Source of the DNA: an uncultured Vogesella sp.
GTDB taxonomy: Bacteria; Pseudomonadota; Gammaproteobacteria; Burkholderiales; Chromobacteriaceae
Direction: 5' to 3'
NCBI GenBank assembly: GCA_946479405.1
Contig: CAMLGD010000056.1
Span: 1 to 16,449, forward strand
Length of the DNA: 16,449 nt
The notes beneath the pieces were generated by a model. That model had not been told where the DNA came from, ran no database searches, and saw only the letters and a list, made by a program, of their open reading frames with translations. The stretch's first letter is position 1. The number at the start of each line of letters is the position of its first letter. The position numbers and the translations under genes were made by a program. Shown here in pieces: positions 1-7,373 of this stretch.

Positions 1-12
1 GAGGACGCCTGA
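1..12 (+). CDS. 3' end of an upstream gene (partial, three codons and stop)
   Basis: The first twelve bases read Glu-Asp-Ala-stop in one frame, and the TGA at 10-12 shares its A with the ATG of the next gene. A TGA/ATG overlap like this is the usual sign of a translationally coupled upstream gene. Only three codons are visible, so the product cannot be named. If the next gene is an SMC-type ATPase, this could be its accessory or kleisin-like partner, but that is inference from how such genes are normally arranged. Confidence 0.35.
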   Translation, partial: EDA

Positions 13-2819
13 TGTTCCAGATGCAATCTATCGAAATGGTGCACTGGGACTTCTGGCAGCGCCTGTCCGTGCCGCTGGACGCGCAGATCGTCACCATCAT
101 CGGCCCCAACGGCTCAGGCAAGACCACGCTGCTGGATGCGCTGCGCACCCTGCTGGCCATCAAGTGTTCCGGTAAGCGCGACTACAAGCGCTACGTGCGC
201 AACAACCGCGAGCCTTTCGCCTACCTGCGCGGCGTGGTGGACAACCCGCGCCGGCTGTCCGGGCTGTATCCCACGCCGTTCTTCCCGCTCACCAGCGAGC
301 AGGTCACCCTGCTGTGCCGTATCAAGAAGCAGGGCGGCGACTGGGTGCGCCACTACGCCATTGCCGAAGGCGATGTGGCGCTGGACGTGGCGCTGGCCGA
401 CGAGGCGCTGCAGTGGTTGGGGGTGAACGAATACAAGCGCCGGCTGGAAGCCGCCGGCCTGACCGCCGCGGTGGGCGAGGTGCTGGCGCTGGAGCAGGGC
501 GACACCGACAAGCTCACCGAATACAGCCCGCGCCAGCTGCTGGACCTGGTGTTTCAAGTTTTTGGCGACAAGGACGTGCTGGCCAACTACCAGCGCGCCC
601 GCGACGAGCAGAAGGCCGCCGAGGCCGAACTGGCGGCGCTGGTGCGCCAGCAGGAGGCGCTGGATACCCGCGTTGAGGCGATGAAGAGCCGCGCCGGGCG
701 CTACCTGGAATGGCAGGGCATCCAGAAACGTGCCGCGCGGCTGCGTGACGAGGCGCTGCCAGTGCTGGGGCTGCTGGATGGCCGCGTCGGCGTGGGCAAG
801 GGCTGGCAGGAGTATCGCCGCGCGCAGCACGGCTTCCACGACATGCTGCGCCAACGCCGCGACACGCTGGCACTGGTGGCCACCCTGCATGATGCCGAGG
901 TTGCCGCGCAGGCGGCGCGCGATGCCGCCGAGACGGTGCGTGTCGAGGCGCAGACGGCCTTCATGCAGGCGCGCGACGCCGAGCGCGACGTGGCCGGCCA
1001 GCTCAAGGAGCGCGACCGCCTGCAGGCGCTGTCCAGCCGCGAATACGGCGAGGACGCCATGGCGCTGTCGCACAAGCTGGCCGGGCTGCGCGACAACATC
1101 GACAAGCTCAAGGACGAACTCAAGGCGCACAAGCTGCAGCGCGACGGGCTGATGGGCGAGCTGGCCGCGCTGGAAGGCGGCAAGCAGCGCGCGCCGGAAG
1201 ACGTGCGCGCCTTCCGCGCCGAGCTGGACGACGCCGGCATTGGCCACACCATGCTGGCCGACATTGTGGAAGTGACCGACAGCCGCTGGCAGGGCGCGGT
1301 GGAAGCGCTGCTCAAGCCCTACCGCCAGGTGGTGCTGCTGAGCGACCCCGCCGACCGCCGTGCCGCCTGGCAGCTGGGCGAGAAGCTGCGCTACCGCCAC
1401 TTCGTGGTGCCGGACACCGCCGCCGCGCCGCGTGCGCGCAGCGGCAGCCTGCTGGAAGTGGTGCGCTTTGCGGCCAACGCGCCGGAGTGGCTGCACTCGC
1501 AGCTGAATCGCGTCAGCCGCGTGGCGGATGTGAAAGAGGGTGCGCAGCAGGACGGCGACTGGATCACGCCGGAAGGCTACTTCCGCGAACGCCGCGGCGC
1601 GCGCCACATCGGCGTGCCGGCCTACGACTACGCCTTTGGCGAAGCGGCACGCCAGGCGCGCTTGCTGGGCCTGCGCGACGAGCTGAAGGCGCTGAACGTG
1701 CGCGTGCTGCGCGACGAGGAACAACTGGTGGCCGCCAGCCGCGAGGCGGCGCAACTGGCCGACTACCTGTCGGGCATGGACGCCATCCGCCTGCTGGACA
1801 GCCGCGCCGAGGAGTTCGCCGCACTGGCTGCACAGGCCGAATCGCTGAAACAGGCGGTGGCCGAGGCCGGCGAAAGGTTGGCCGCAAGCCAGGCCGAACG
1901 CGATGCCGCCGAGCAGCGCTACGGCGATGCCCGCCTGGCGCACGACCGGGTCTGCCAGCGCGAGCAGGACGGCCTGAACAAGCTGGCGGCCGCCCGCAGC
2001 GAAGTGGAGCAGGCACGCCGTAGCCTGCGCCGGGGGCTGGCCGAGCTGCGCGAGTGCCGCGCCCACCTGCCGGCCGCCGCGCAGGACGAGGCCTACGTGG
2101 CGCAGCTGGCCGATGAGTTCGAATCCGCCGCCGACGTGCGCCACGAAATTCACTACCTGGAAGAAAAACTGGCCAGCGGCGACTGGGAAACCGACGACGC
2201 GGTGCTGCAGCTGAAGGACAAGCTGCAGGAGGACCTAGTCAGCCTGACCCGCGACTGCCAGCGCCGCCAGGCCGAGGTGGAGCGCGCCGCCGGCCTGACC
2301 CACGATGCGCGCGATGCCTACATCGGCAAGCTGCGCGCCACGGTGCGTGCCTATGCGGCCAACGTCAAACGGCTGGGCGAGCTGGCCGGCATCGGCGTGG
2401 AAGTGGAGCTGCCGCAGCTGTCCAACGACGACACCGTGCTGGCACAGGCCGGGCTGGTGCTGAAGTTCAACTTCGACCAGAAGGGCATGATGGGCATGAA
2501 CGACGGCGAGGCGTCCGGCGGCCAGCAGGTGATGAAGTCGCTGATCCTGCTGATCGGGCTGATGATGGACGAGGCCAACCCGTCCGGTTTCGTGTTCATC
2601 GACGAGCCGTTCGCGCATCTGGACATCTTCAACATCGACCGCGTGGCCGGCTTCCTCAAGGCTACCGAGGCGCAGTACTTGATCACCACGCCCAACACCC
2701 ACAACATCAACATCTTCGCGCCTTCCGGCCTCACCCTGGCCACGCGCAAGAAGCGGCCGGGCGAGCCGTGGGCGCCGCCCATCCTGCAGACCCGGCGCCG
2801 CGTGGAAGCGGCGTCGTAA
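12..2819 (+). CDS. SMC/RecN-like coiled-coil ATPase of unrecognised subfamily
   Basis: A 935-residue ABC-type ATPase of SMC architecture. Walker A is GPNGSGKTT at residues 31-39. Two long Ala/Glu/Arg-rich coiled-coil arms run at roughly 190-400 and 555-790. Between them a globular part at about 405-550 looks like an SMC hinge (LADIVEVTD, then a VVLLSDPADRRAAW stretch). The C-terminal half-ATPase has a signature-like GEASGGQQ at 832-839, Walker B FVFIDEP at 860-866 with D864/E865, and a D-loop AHLD. It is shorter than canonical Smc (about 1,150-1,200 aa). The signature is ASGGQQ rather than the usual LSGGE of SMC proteins. A GAGGA site six bases upstream supports the ATG at 12. DNA-tethering ATPase activity is inferred from the family. 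Its exact role (chromosome organisation, repair, or a defence complex such as MksB/Wadjet or Lamassu types) cannot be decided without the upstream partner. A terminator follows directly. Confidence 0.8.
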   Translation: MFQMQSIEMVHWDFWQRLSVPLDAQIVTIIGPNGSGKTTLLDALRTLLAIKCSGKRDYKRYVRNNREPFAYLRGVVDNPRRLSGLYPTPFFPLTSEQVTLLCRIKKQGGDWVRHYAIAEGDVALDVALADEALQWLGVNEYKRRLEAAGLTAAVGEVLALEQGDTDKLTEYSPRQLLDLVFQVFGDKDVLANYQRARDEQKAAEAELAALVRQQEALDTRVEAMKSRAGRYLEWQGIQKRAARLRDEALPVLGLLDGRVGVGKGWQEYRRAQHGFHDMLRQRRDTLALVATLHDAEVAAQAARDAAETVRVEAQTAFMQARDAERDVAGQLKERDRLQALSSREYGEDAMALSHKLAGLRDNIDKLKDELKAHKLQRDGLMGELAALEGGKQRAPEDVRAFRAELDDAGIGHTMLADIVEVTDSRWQGAVEALLKPYRQVVLLSDPADRRAAWQLGEKLRYRHFVVPDTAAAPRARSGSLLEVVRFAANAPEWLHSQLNRVSRVADVKEGAQQDGDWITPEGYFRERRGARHIGVPAYDYAFGEAARQARLLGLRDELKALNVRVLRDEEQLVAASREAAQLADYLSGMDAIRLLDSRAEEFAALAAQAESLKQAVAEAGERLAASQAERDAAEQRYGDARLAHDRVCQREQDGLNKLAAARSEVEQARRSLRRGLAELRECRAHLPAAAQDEAYVAQLADEFESAADVRHEIHYLEEKLASGDWETDDAVLQLKDKLQEDLVSLTRDCQRRQAEVERAAGLTHDARDAYIGKLRATVRAYAANVKRLGELAGIGVEVELPQLSNDDTVLAQAGLVLKFNFDQKGMMGMNDGEASGGQQVMKSLILLIGLMMDEANPSGFVFIDEPFAHLDIFNIDRVAGFLKATEAQYLITTPNTHNINIFAPSGLTLATRKKRPGEPWAPPILQTRRRVEAAS

Positions 2820-2826
2820 TGCACCA

Positions 2827-2851
2827 CGCCCCGGCTTGCCGGGGCGTTTTT
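2827..2851 (+). terminator. Rho-independent terminator of the SMC-like gene
   Basis: Perfect 8-bp GC stem CGCCCCGG / CCGGGGCG with a 4-base loop, followed by five T residues, starting eight bases after the stop codon. Confidence 0.9.
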
Positions 2852-2885
2852 GTATTGTGCCAAACGCTAGTCTTTTCTCATTTTA

Positions 2886-2915
2886 TTGATCTGATAACTT
2901 TGCCGTTGGTATATC
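2886..2915 (+). promoter_or_regulatory. possible sigma70 promoter for the lipoprotein operon
   Basis: TTGATC (2886-2891) and TATATC (2910-2915) are separated by 18 bases in the AT-rich gap between the terminator and the first lipoprotein. Each hexamer matches consensus at only four of six positions. A rival pair, TTGCCG (2900-2905) / CATGAT (2923-2928) with 17 bases between, is about equally good, so the assignment is weak. A promoter in this gap is expected because a strong terminator precedes it. Confidence 0.3.
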
Positions 2916-2957
2916 TGTATGCCATGATGCGGTCCCGATTATGAAGAATGGCTAACA

Positions 2958-2974
2958 GGTAGCAGCCTGCTACC
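2958..2974 (+). repeat. 17-bp inverted repeat in the leader of the lipoprotein operon
   Basis: GGTAGCAG-C-CTGCTACC is an exact dyad with one central base, about 20 bases before the first start codon and downstream of the possible promoter. There is no T tract after it, so it is not an intrinsic terminator. An operator or an RNA stem near the ribosome binding site is possible. Confidence 0.5.
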
Positions 2975-2995
2975 AATAAATTGAAGGGTGAAATG

Positions 2996-3670
2996 ATGAG
3001 AAAAACAGTGTTGTCGCTCAGCTTGCTTGCCGTTGCCGCCATGACTGCCGGTTGTGCTGCCACCGAGCATTCCCGCACCCTGGAGGTGGCCAAGGTTGCC
3101 TCCGCCGGCAAGGTCTATCAGGGGCCGCGCAGCCTGATTTCGGTTGGCAAGTTCGATAACCGCTCCAGCTATATGCGCGGCATCTTCTCTGATGGCGTCG
3201 ATCGTCTGGGCGGCCAGGCCAAGACCATTCTGATCACCCATCTGCAGCAGACCGGGCGCTTCAACGTGCTGGACCGCGACAACATGAGCGAAATCAGCCA
3301 GGAAGCCAAGCTCAAGAATCAGGTGCAGAAACTCAAGGGTGCCGATTTTGTGGTTACCGGTGACGTAACCGAGTTCGGTCGCAAGGAAGTGGGCGACCAC
3401 CAGCTGTTCGGCATTCTCGGCCGCGGCAAGGAGCAGATTGCTTATGCCAAGGTGAATCTCAACATTGTGAATGTGCAGACATCCGAAGTGGTGTTCTCGT
3501 CTCAGGGGGCTGGCGAGTACAGCCTGTCCAACCGCGAAGTGATTGGCTTTGGCAGCACCGCCAGCTACGACTCCACGCTTAACGGCAAGGTGCTGGACCT
3601 GGCAGTACGCGAGGCGGTGAACAACCTGGTGACCGGCATCGAATCCGGTGCCTGGCAGCCGGCGCAATAA
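2996..3670 (+). CDS. CsgG-family outer-membrane lipoprotein
   Basis: A 224-residue lipoprotein. A hydrophobic signal (MRKTVLSLSLLAVAAM) ends in the lipobox TAGC, with Cys20 as lipidation site and Ala at +2, which favours outer-membrane sorting. The mature part matches the CsgG/HfaB fold: LISVGKFDNRS, then TILITHLQQTGRFNVLDRDN, then GADFVVTGDVTEFG, and a C-terminal AVREAVNNLV helix. It is shorter than E. coli CsgG (277 aa), and no curli genes are present, so it should not be called csgG. AAGGG at 2984-2988 lies seven bases before the ATG at 2996, the better-spaced of two adjacent ATGs (the other is at 2993); an in-frame TTG at 2981 lies upstream of that site. It is first in an operon with a DUF4810 and a GNA1162-like lipoprotein, an arrangement also known in Neisseria. 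A role in envelope assembly or stability is inferred. Confidence 0.88.
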   Translation: MRKTVLSLSLLAVAAMTAGCAATEHSRTLEVAKVASAGKVYQGPRSLISVGKFDNRSSYMRGIFSDGVDRLGGQAKTILITHLQQTGRFNVLDRDNMSEISQEAKLKNQVQKLKGADFVVTGDVTEFGRKEVGDHQLFGILGRGKEQIAYAKVNLNIVNVQTSEVVFSSQGAGEYSLSNREVIGFGSTASYDSTLNGKVLDLAVREAVNNLVTGIESGAWQPAQ

Positions 3671-3681
3671 GGGGTACCGCG

Positions 3682-4038
3682 ATGATCACACGTCGACTTA
3701 CGCTGAGCGCACTGCTGCTTGCCGCCGGGTTGAGCGGTTGTGCCGGCCAGCAGGCCAAACCGTTGTATCACTGGGGCGTCTACCAGCCGCAGGTGTACGA
3801 ATACTTCAAGGGTGACGGCGCTAGCCACGAAGCGCAGATCACCGCGCTGGAAGCGGATGTGCAGCAGGCCCGCGCCAAGGGTGAGGCGCTGCCACCGGGC
3901 TACCACGCGCATCTGGGGCTGCTGTATTCCCATACCGGCAAGCTGGATCAGGTCAAGCAGGAGTTCACCACCGAGAAGACCCTGTATCCGGAGTCCAGCG
4001 CCTTCATGGACTTCCTGCTGCGCAACTTCAAGAACTAA
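3682..4038 (+). CDS. DUF4810-type small lipoprotein
   Basis: A 118-residue lipoprotein. Its signal peptide ends in the lipobox LSGC with Cys20, and the +2 residue is Ala. The mature region has the short aromatic opening LYHWGVYQPQVYEYFKG and a helical C-terminal half that resembles a single TPR-like hairpin (GYHAHLGLLYSHTGKLDQ, then KTLYPESSAFMDFLL). This is the DUF4810 pattern and the family is normally this size. The gene starts 11 bases after its upstream neighbour, and the AAGGGG ribosome binding site overlaps that neighbour's stop codon, so coupled translation is likely. Its function is not established. Its constant place between CsgG-like and DUF799 lipoproteins suggests the three form one envelope complex. 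Confidence 0.85.
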   Translation: MITRRLTLSALLLAAGLSGCAGQQAKPLYHWGVYQPQVYEYFKGDGASHEAQITALEADVQQARAKGEALPPGYHAHLGLLYSHTGKLDQVKQEFTTEKTLYPESSAFMDFLLRNFKN

Positions 4039-4047
4039 GGGAACACT

Positions 4048-4722
4048 ATGCGTTTTTCTACCCTGCAAGGGCTGCTGGCACTGCTGGCTGTGGTGCTGCT
4101 GGCAAGCGGCTGCGCGACCCCTAAGCCCTATGACTACTCCGCTTACAAGCAGAGCCGTCCCAAGTCTGTACTGATTCTGCCGCCGCTGAACAGCTCGCCG
4201 GAAGTGAAGGCCAGTTACGGCATGCTGGCGCAGCTGAGCCACCCGCTGGGTGAGGCCGGCTACTATGTATACCCGGTGGCGGTGGTAGACGAAACCTTCC
4301 GCCAGAACGGCTTGAGCAGCGCGGGTGACATCCATGCGCTGCCGGTGACCAAGCTGCACGACATCTTCGGCGCCGATGCCGCGCTATACGTGGAGGTAAA
4401 AAAATATGGCGCCACTTACACGGTGTTCGACAGTGCGGTGACGGTGGCGGCGGACGCCCGTCTGGTGGATCTGTGCAGCGGTCAGTTGCTGTGGAACGGC
4501 AGCGCCATGGCGTCCAGTGCAGAGCAGAACAACAGCAATAGCGGTGGTCTGGTCGGGATGCTGGTAACGGCGGTAGTGAAGCAGATCGTGCATAGCCTGA
4601 GCGACGATAGCTACCAGTACGCGGGCATCGCCAGCCAGCGCCTGCTGACACCGCGCCCGAACGGCCTGCTGTACGGCCCGCGCTCGCCGCGCTATGGCCT
4701 GGATGACGCCCCGGCGCAGTAA
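4048..4722 (+). CDS. GNA1162/DUF799-family lipoprotein
   Basis: A 224-residue lipoprotein with the lipobox LASGC (Cys22) and Ala at +2. The mature protein starts with a Tyr-rich segment (YDYSAYKQSRPKSVLILPPLNSS) and continues with GEAGYYVYPVAVVDETF and GADAALYVEVKKYG, characteristic of the DUF799/GNA1162 family. That family has a TolB-N-like or LpoB-like alpha/beta domain and is known as a surface-associated lipoprotein in Neisseria. The tail from about residue 160 has a Ser/Asn-rich stretch, then the hydrophobic GLVGMLVTAVVKQIV. Its AAGGG ribosome binding site overlaps the previous stop, nine bases away, so the three lipoproteins form one transcription and translation unit. A strong terminator follows. 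Its molecular role is unknown. Confidence 0.87.
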   Translation: MRFSTLQGLLALLAVVLLASGCATPKPYDYSAYKQSRPKSVLILPPLNSSPEVKASYGMLAQLSHPLGEAGYYVYPVAVVDETFRQNGLSSAGDIHALPVTKLHDIFGADAALYVEVKKYGATYTVFDSAVTVAADARLVDLCSGQLLWNGSAMASSAEQNNSNSGGLVGMLVTAVVKQIVHSLSDDSYQYAGIASQRLLTPRPNGLLYGPRSPRYGLDDAPAQ

Positions 4723-4744
4723 ACGGGGTTGCCGGTAGTCAAAG

Positions 4745-4754
4745 GTTGGCCGCA
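4745..4754 (+). repeat. copy of the GTTGGCCGCA word in a terminator
   Basis: An exact intergenic copy of the ten-base word that recurs through the window. Its 3' part forms the 5' arm of the following terminator stem. It is preceded by AAAG, giving AGGTTGGCCGCA. Confidence 0.6.
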
Positions 4755-4778
4755 CATCTTGGGGTGTGCGGCCATTTT
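4747..4778 (+). terminator. Rho-independent terminator of the lipoprotein operon
   Basis: Ten-base perfect stem TGGCCGCACA / TGTGCGGCCA with an 8-base loop, followed by TTTT, 24 bases after the stop codon. Confidence 0.85.
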
Positions 4779-4831
4779 CATGGCGGCATGGCTAGCCGGC
4801 GGCGCGCAGGTGGTATTTTATTTTAATGTCA

Positions 4832-4860
4832 TTGCCAGTTGCTATCGGCGTCCTTACAAT
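4832..4860 (+). promoter_or_regulatory. sigma70 promoter of the LoiP-like protease gene
   Basis: TTGCCA (4832-4837) and TACAAT (4855-4860) have the ideal 17-base spacing and each matches consensus at five of six positions. The predicted transcript start near 4867 lies downstream of the in-frame ATG at 4826, which argues that translation begins at 4895. Confidence 0.75.
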
Positions 4861-4894
4861 GCGCCGCTTCTGCAACCCCTCTCATGACATCAAA

Positions 4895-5635
4895 ATGAAA
4901 AAGCTCGCTGTTGCTGTTGCGCTGTCCGCCGTACTGTCCGGCCCGGTGCATGCTTTCGGTCTGGATTCGCTGCTCAGCGCCGGTACCGATCTGGTGAAAT
5001 CTGCAACCTTGTCGGATGGCGAAGTACAGGCCATGGCGGCAGAGTCCAGCAAGGTGATGGACAAGGAAAACAAGGTAGCGCCGGCCGGCAGCGCCTATGC
5101 CAAGCGTCTGAACAAGATCGTGCAGGGGTTGAGCAGCGAAGACGGTCTGAAGCTGAACTTCAAGGTGTACCAGAGCCCGGAGGTTAATGCCTTTGCTATG
5201 GCAGACGGCACCGTGCGCGTGTATAGCGGGCTGCTGGACAAGATGACCGACGACGAAGTGCGCTATGTCATCGGCCATGAAATCGGCCACGTGAAGCTGG
5301 GCCACACCAAGAAGGCAATGCAGGTGGCGTATGCCTCCTCCGCCGCCCGCAAGGCCGCGGCCGGCAGCGGTAACGCGGTGGCCGCCTCGCTGTCCGAGTC
5401 CGAGCTGGGCAACTTCGCCGAGCAGGTGCTGCACGCGCAGTTCTCGCAATCGCAGGAAAGCGATTCCGACGCCTATTCGGTGGACTTCCTCAAGCGCCAC
5501 AATTACCAGCTGCAGGCCGCTCCGTCCGCCTTGCGCAAGTTGGCCGCACTGTACGGCAACGAGCGCAGCCTGATGTCCAGCCACCCGGCGCCGGGCGACC
5601 GTGCCGACAAGGTGGAAAAGCTGATCAGCAAGTAA
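4895..5635 (+). CDS. loiP: M48 periplasmic metalloprotease, LoiP/YggG-like
   Basis: A 246-residue zinc protease. A type I signal peptide (MKKLAVAVALSAVLSGPVHA) precedes the mature protein. The zinc motif HEIGH is at residues 128-132. The third ligand is Glu188 in the ExxxD motif ESDSD, and Asp192 follows. The flanking segments VNAFAMADGTVRVYSGLLD, KKAMQVAY and SQFSQ-like QFSQSQE closely match remembered E. coli LoiP, an envelope protease. Unlike E. coli LoiP there is no lipobox cysteine, so this version is probably soluble in the periplasm. An in-frame ATG at 4826 would add 23 residues with no signal character and lies upstream of the predicted transcript start, so the start at 4895 was chosen. 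The ribosome binding site is poor. It sits next to an outer-membrane lipoprotein operon, which fits a quality-control role. Confidence 0.88.
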   Translation: MKKLAVAVALSAVLSGPVHAFGLDSLLSAGTDLVKSATLSDGEVQAMAAESSKVMDKENKVAPAGSAYAKRLNKIVQGLSSEDGLKLNFKVYQSPEVNAFAMADGTVRVYSGLLDKMTDDEVRYVIGHEIGHVKLGHTKKAMQVAYASSAARKAAAGSGNAVAASLSESELGNFAEQVLHAQFSQSQESDSDAYSVDFLKRHNYQLQAAPSALRKLAALYGNERSLMSSHPAPGDRADKVEKLISK

Positions 5636-5652
5636 GCCGTATCAGCCCACAG

Positions 5653-5684
5653 ACAGCCCGCCAGCCGCGGGCTGTTGTCGTTTC
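5653..5684 (+). terminator. probable terminator after the protease gene
   Basis: Stem ACAGCCCG / CGGGCTGT (5653-5660 with 5668-5675), then TGTCGTTTCC. The stem is perfect but the T tract is weak. Confidence 0.5.
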
Positions 5685-5794
5685 CGGCGCGCGGGTTTGT
5701 GCTGTCGCAAACGTCGCGGCCATGCCCGCTGTGTTTCTGGCGGCCAGCCAGTACACTAGCCGGATTCGCATAATGAATAATCAGGGAGATCGTC

Positions 5795-6268
5795 ATGATG
5801 AAACACGTACTCACTACGCTGGCTTGCCTGGTGCTACTGGCGCCGTTGGCGCAGGCGGAAGACAAGCTGCTGGATGCCGGCAACCCCAAGGCGCTGTATG
5901 AGCTGGCGCGTGGTTTCGGCTCGGCAGAGCTGGGCACGTCGGAAAAGGGCAACCCGAAGATCAAGGGCCGCATGGACGGCATGGGCTACACCATTTTCTT
6001 CCTGCAATGCGAAGACGGTAAGAAATGCCGCGACGTGCAGTTCAGTGCCGGCTGGGAGGGTTATGACATCACCCAGGCGCAGATCAACGACTGGAACCGC
6101 CGCAAGAACTACAGCAAGGCCTATCTGGATGAGGTGAACGATCCGATTCTGGAAATGGATGTGGTGATGAACCCGGGCATCAGCCCCGCTGCGTTTGAGC
6201 GTGCCTTCAAACTGTGGAAAATCGCGCTGAAGGACTTCCGCCAGCAAGTGCTGAAGACCGACGACTGA
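5795..6268 (+). CDS. secreted YbjN-domain protein
   Basis: A 157-residue protein with a clear type I signal peptide ([21 protein letters not shown], cleavage before EDKLL). The mature part fits the YbjN sensory-transduction-type fold: the region at about 40-75 has [18 protein letters not shown], then [11 protein letters not shown], then [17 protein letters not shown], a hallmark WN...K.R..KAY...D pattern of that family. It also has two cysteines, CEDGKKC, that could form a disulfide in the periplasm. E. coli YbjN is cytoplasmic; secreted relatives are common in proteobacteria and have no fixed function. AGGGAGA at 5783-5789 serves either of two adjacent ATGs (5795, 5798). It stands alone between terminators, with no obvious operon partner. 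Confidence 0.8.
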   Translation: MMKHVLTTLACLVLLAPLAQAEDKLLDAGNPKALYELARGFGSAELGTSEKGNPKIKGRMDGMGYTIFFLQCEDGKKCRDVQFSAGWEGYDITQAQINDWNRRKNYSKAYLDEVNDPILEMDVVMNPGISPAAFERAFKLWKIALKDFRQQVLKTDD

Positions 6269-6291
6269 ACACTGTCGGCAAACGCGCTCAG

Positions 6292-6310
6292 GCCACCTGC
6301 GGGTGGCTTT
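6292..6310 (+). terminator. probable terminator after the YbjN-domain gene
   Basis: GCCACC / GGTGGC stem with a TGCG tetraloop, then TTTGTC, 23 bases after the stop codon. Short stem and short T tract. Confidence 0.5.
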
Positions 6311-6399
6311 GTCATTGCCGCTGCCGACTGTGCGCAGGGACGGATGACAAAACCAAGCAGTTGCTCGACAATTCGCCCATCCGGTTCGGGAGACATTCC

Positions 6400-7269
6400 A
6401 TGCGTACGCTGACTTCATTGCTGGGCAATTCGCAAAAACTCGATGGTGGCGCCATGTTCGGCAATGCAGCGCGGGCGATGTGGGAGCACTGGTTGCCGCC
6501 GGACGAGCAGCACCGCGTGCCACTGGCCTGCCGCTGCCTGCTGGTGCAGGAGGCGGATGGCCGCCGCATCCTGCTGGAAACCGGCATCGGCGTGTTTTTC
6601 GAGCCCAAGCTGCGCAGCCGCTACGGGGTGCAGGAAGAAAATCACGTGTTGCTGGATGAGTTGGCGGCGCAGGGGCTGAGCGATGCCGACATCGACGTGG
6701 TGGTGCTGTCGCATCTGCATTTCGATCATGTCGGCGGGTTGCTGGCGCCGTGGGATGGCGGCCCGGCCCGGCTATTGTTTCCCAACGCGCAGTACGTGGT
6801 TGGCCGCGAGGCCTGGCAGCGGGCGCTGCAGCCGCACCCGCGCGACAAGGCGTCGTTCATTCCGGAATTGATTACCCTGCTGCAAGACAGCGGCCGCCTG
6901 GTGGTGGTGGAGGGCGAGTTGCCGCCAGCCTGCCTGCCGGCGGACTGGCGCTTTACCGTATCGCATGGCCATACGCCGGGCATGCTGCTGGCCGAAATCC
7001 CGATGCCGGGCGGCGCGGTGCTGTTCGCCGCCGATATGATCCCCGGCGCACCGTGGGTGCACGTGCCGATTACCATGGGCTACGACCGCAATCCGGAGCT
7101 GCTGATCGACGAAAAACGCGCGCTGTTGCAGCGGCTGGCGGCCGAGGGCGGGCGGCTGTTTTTCACCCATGATCCGACGGTGGCCTGTGCCGCAGTGCAC
7201 TGGGACAGCGAGCGTCGTCGCTTCGTCACGGCGGCCGCCCAAGCCGGATTGTGCGCCGCAGCAGACTAA
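6400..7269 (+). CDS. metallo-beta-lactamase-fold hydrolase
   Basis: A 289-residue MBL-fold enzyme without a signal peptide, so cytoplasmic. Metal ligands are visible in order: H105-L-H107-F-D109-H110, then H191 in SHGHTPG, D212 in FAADMIPG, and H257 in FFTHDP. This full set supports a dinuclear zinc hydrolase. The layout resembles lactonase-type members (AHL lactonase, YtnP, methyl parathion hydrolase group). The substrate cannot be read from sequence, and the HxHxDH core is shared by many enzymes. GGGAG at 6388-6392 with seven-base spacing picks the ATG at 6400; the frame is open to 6214, but that extension runs through the preceding gene and terminator. It is monocistronic and followed by a terminator at 7337. 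Confidence 0.85.
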   Translation: MRTLTSLLGNSQKLDGGAMFGNAARAMWEHWLPPDEQHRVPLACRCLLVQEADGRRILLETGIGVFFEPKLRSRYGVQEENHVLLDELAAQGLSDADIDVVVLSHLHFDHVGGLLAPWDGGPARLLFPNAQYVVGREAWQRALQPHPRDKASFIPELITLLQDSGRLVVVEGELPPACLPADWRFTVSHGHTPGMLLAEIPMPGGAVLFAADMIPGAPWVHVPITMGYDRNPELLIDEKRALLQRLAAEGGRLFFTHDPTVACAAVHWDSERRRFVTAAAQAGLCAAAD

Positions 7270-7336
7270 AGTGTGGCAAATGTTTAACATAATTGACGAC
7301 AGCTAAACGTTTATTTGCGGCAAAATATCTCATCCA

Positions 7337-7373
7337 CCGCCCGGCGGCGCAGTGCGCTACCGGGCGGTTTTCT
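7337..7373 (+). terminator. terminator after the MBL-fold hydrolase gene
   Basis: Stem CCGCCCGG (7337-7344) / CCGGGCGG (7360-7367) with a 15-base loop that itself can form GCGC-AGT-GCGC, then TTTTCT. It lies 67 bases after the stop codon. Confidence 0.75.

Noticed and set aside
114..2153. 679-residue minus-strand open frame opposite the SMC-like ATPase
   Set aside because: It is antisense to a gene with intact Walker motifs, and shows no domain and no ribosome site.
2941..2955. Four-codon frame ATG AAG AAT GGC TAA before the lipoprotein operon, considered as a leader peptide
   Set aside because: It has no ribosome site and no regulatory codon run, and so short a frame is expected by chance.
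5752..5757. TACACT as -10 box of the YbjN-domain gene
   Set aside because: The sequence 17 bases upstream (CTGTGT) matches the -35 consensus poorly, so I did not list it as a promoter.
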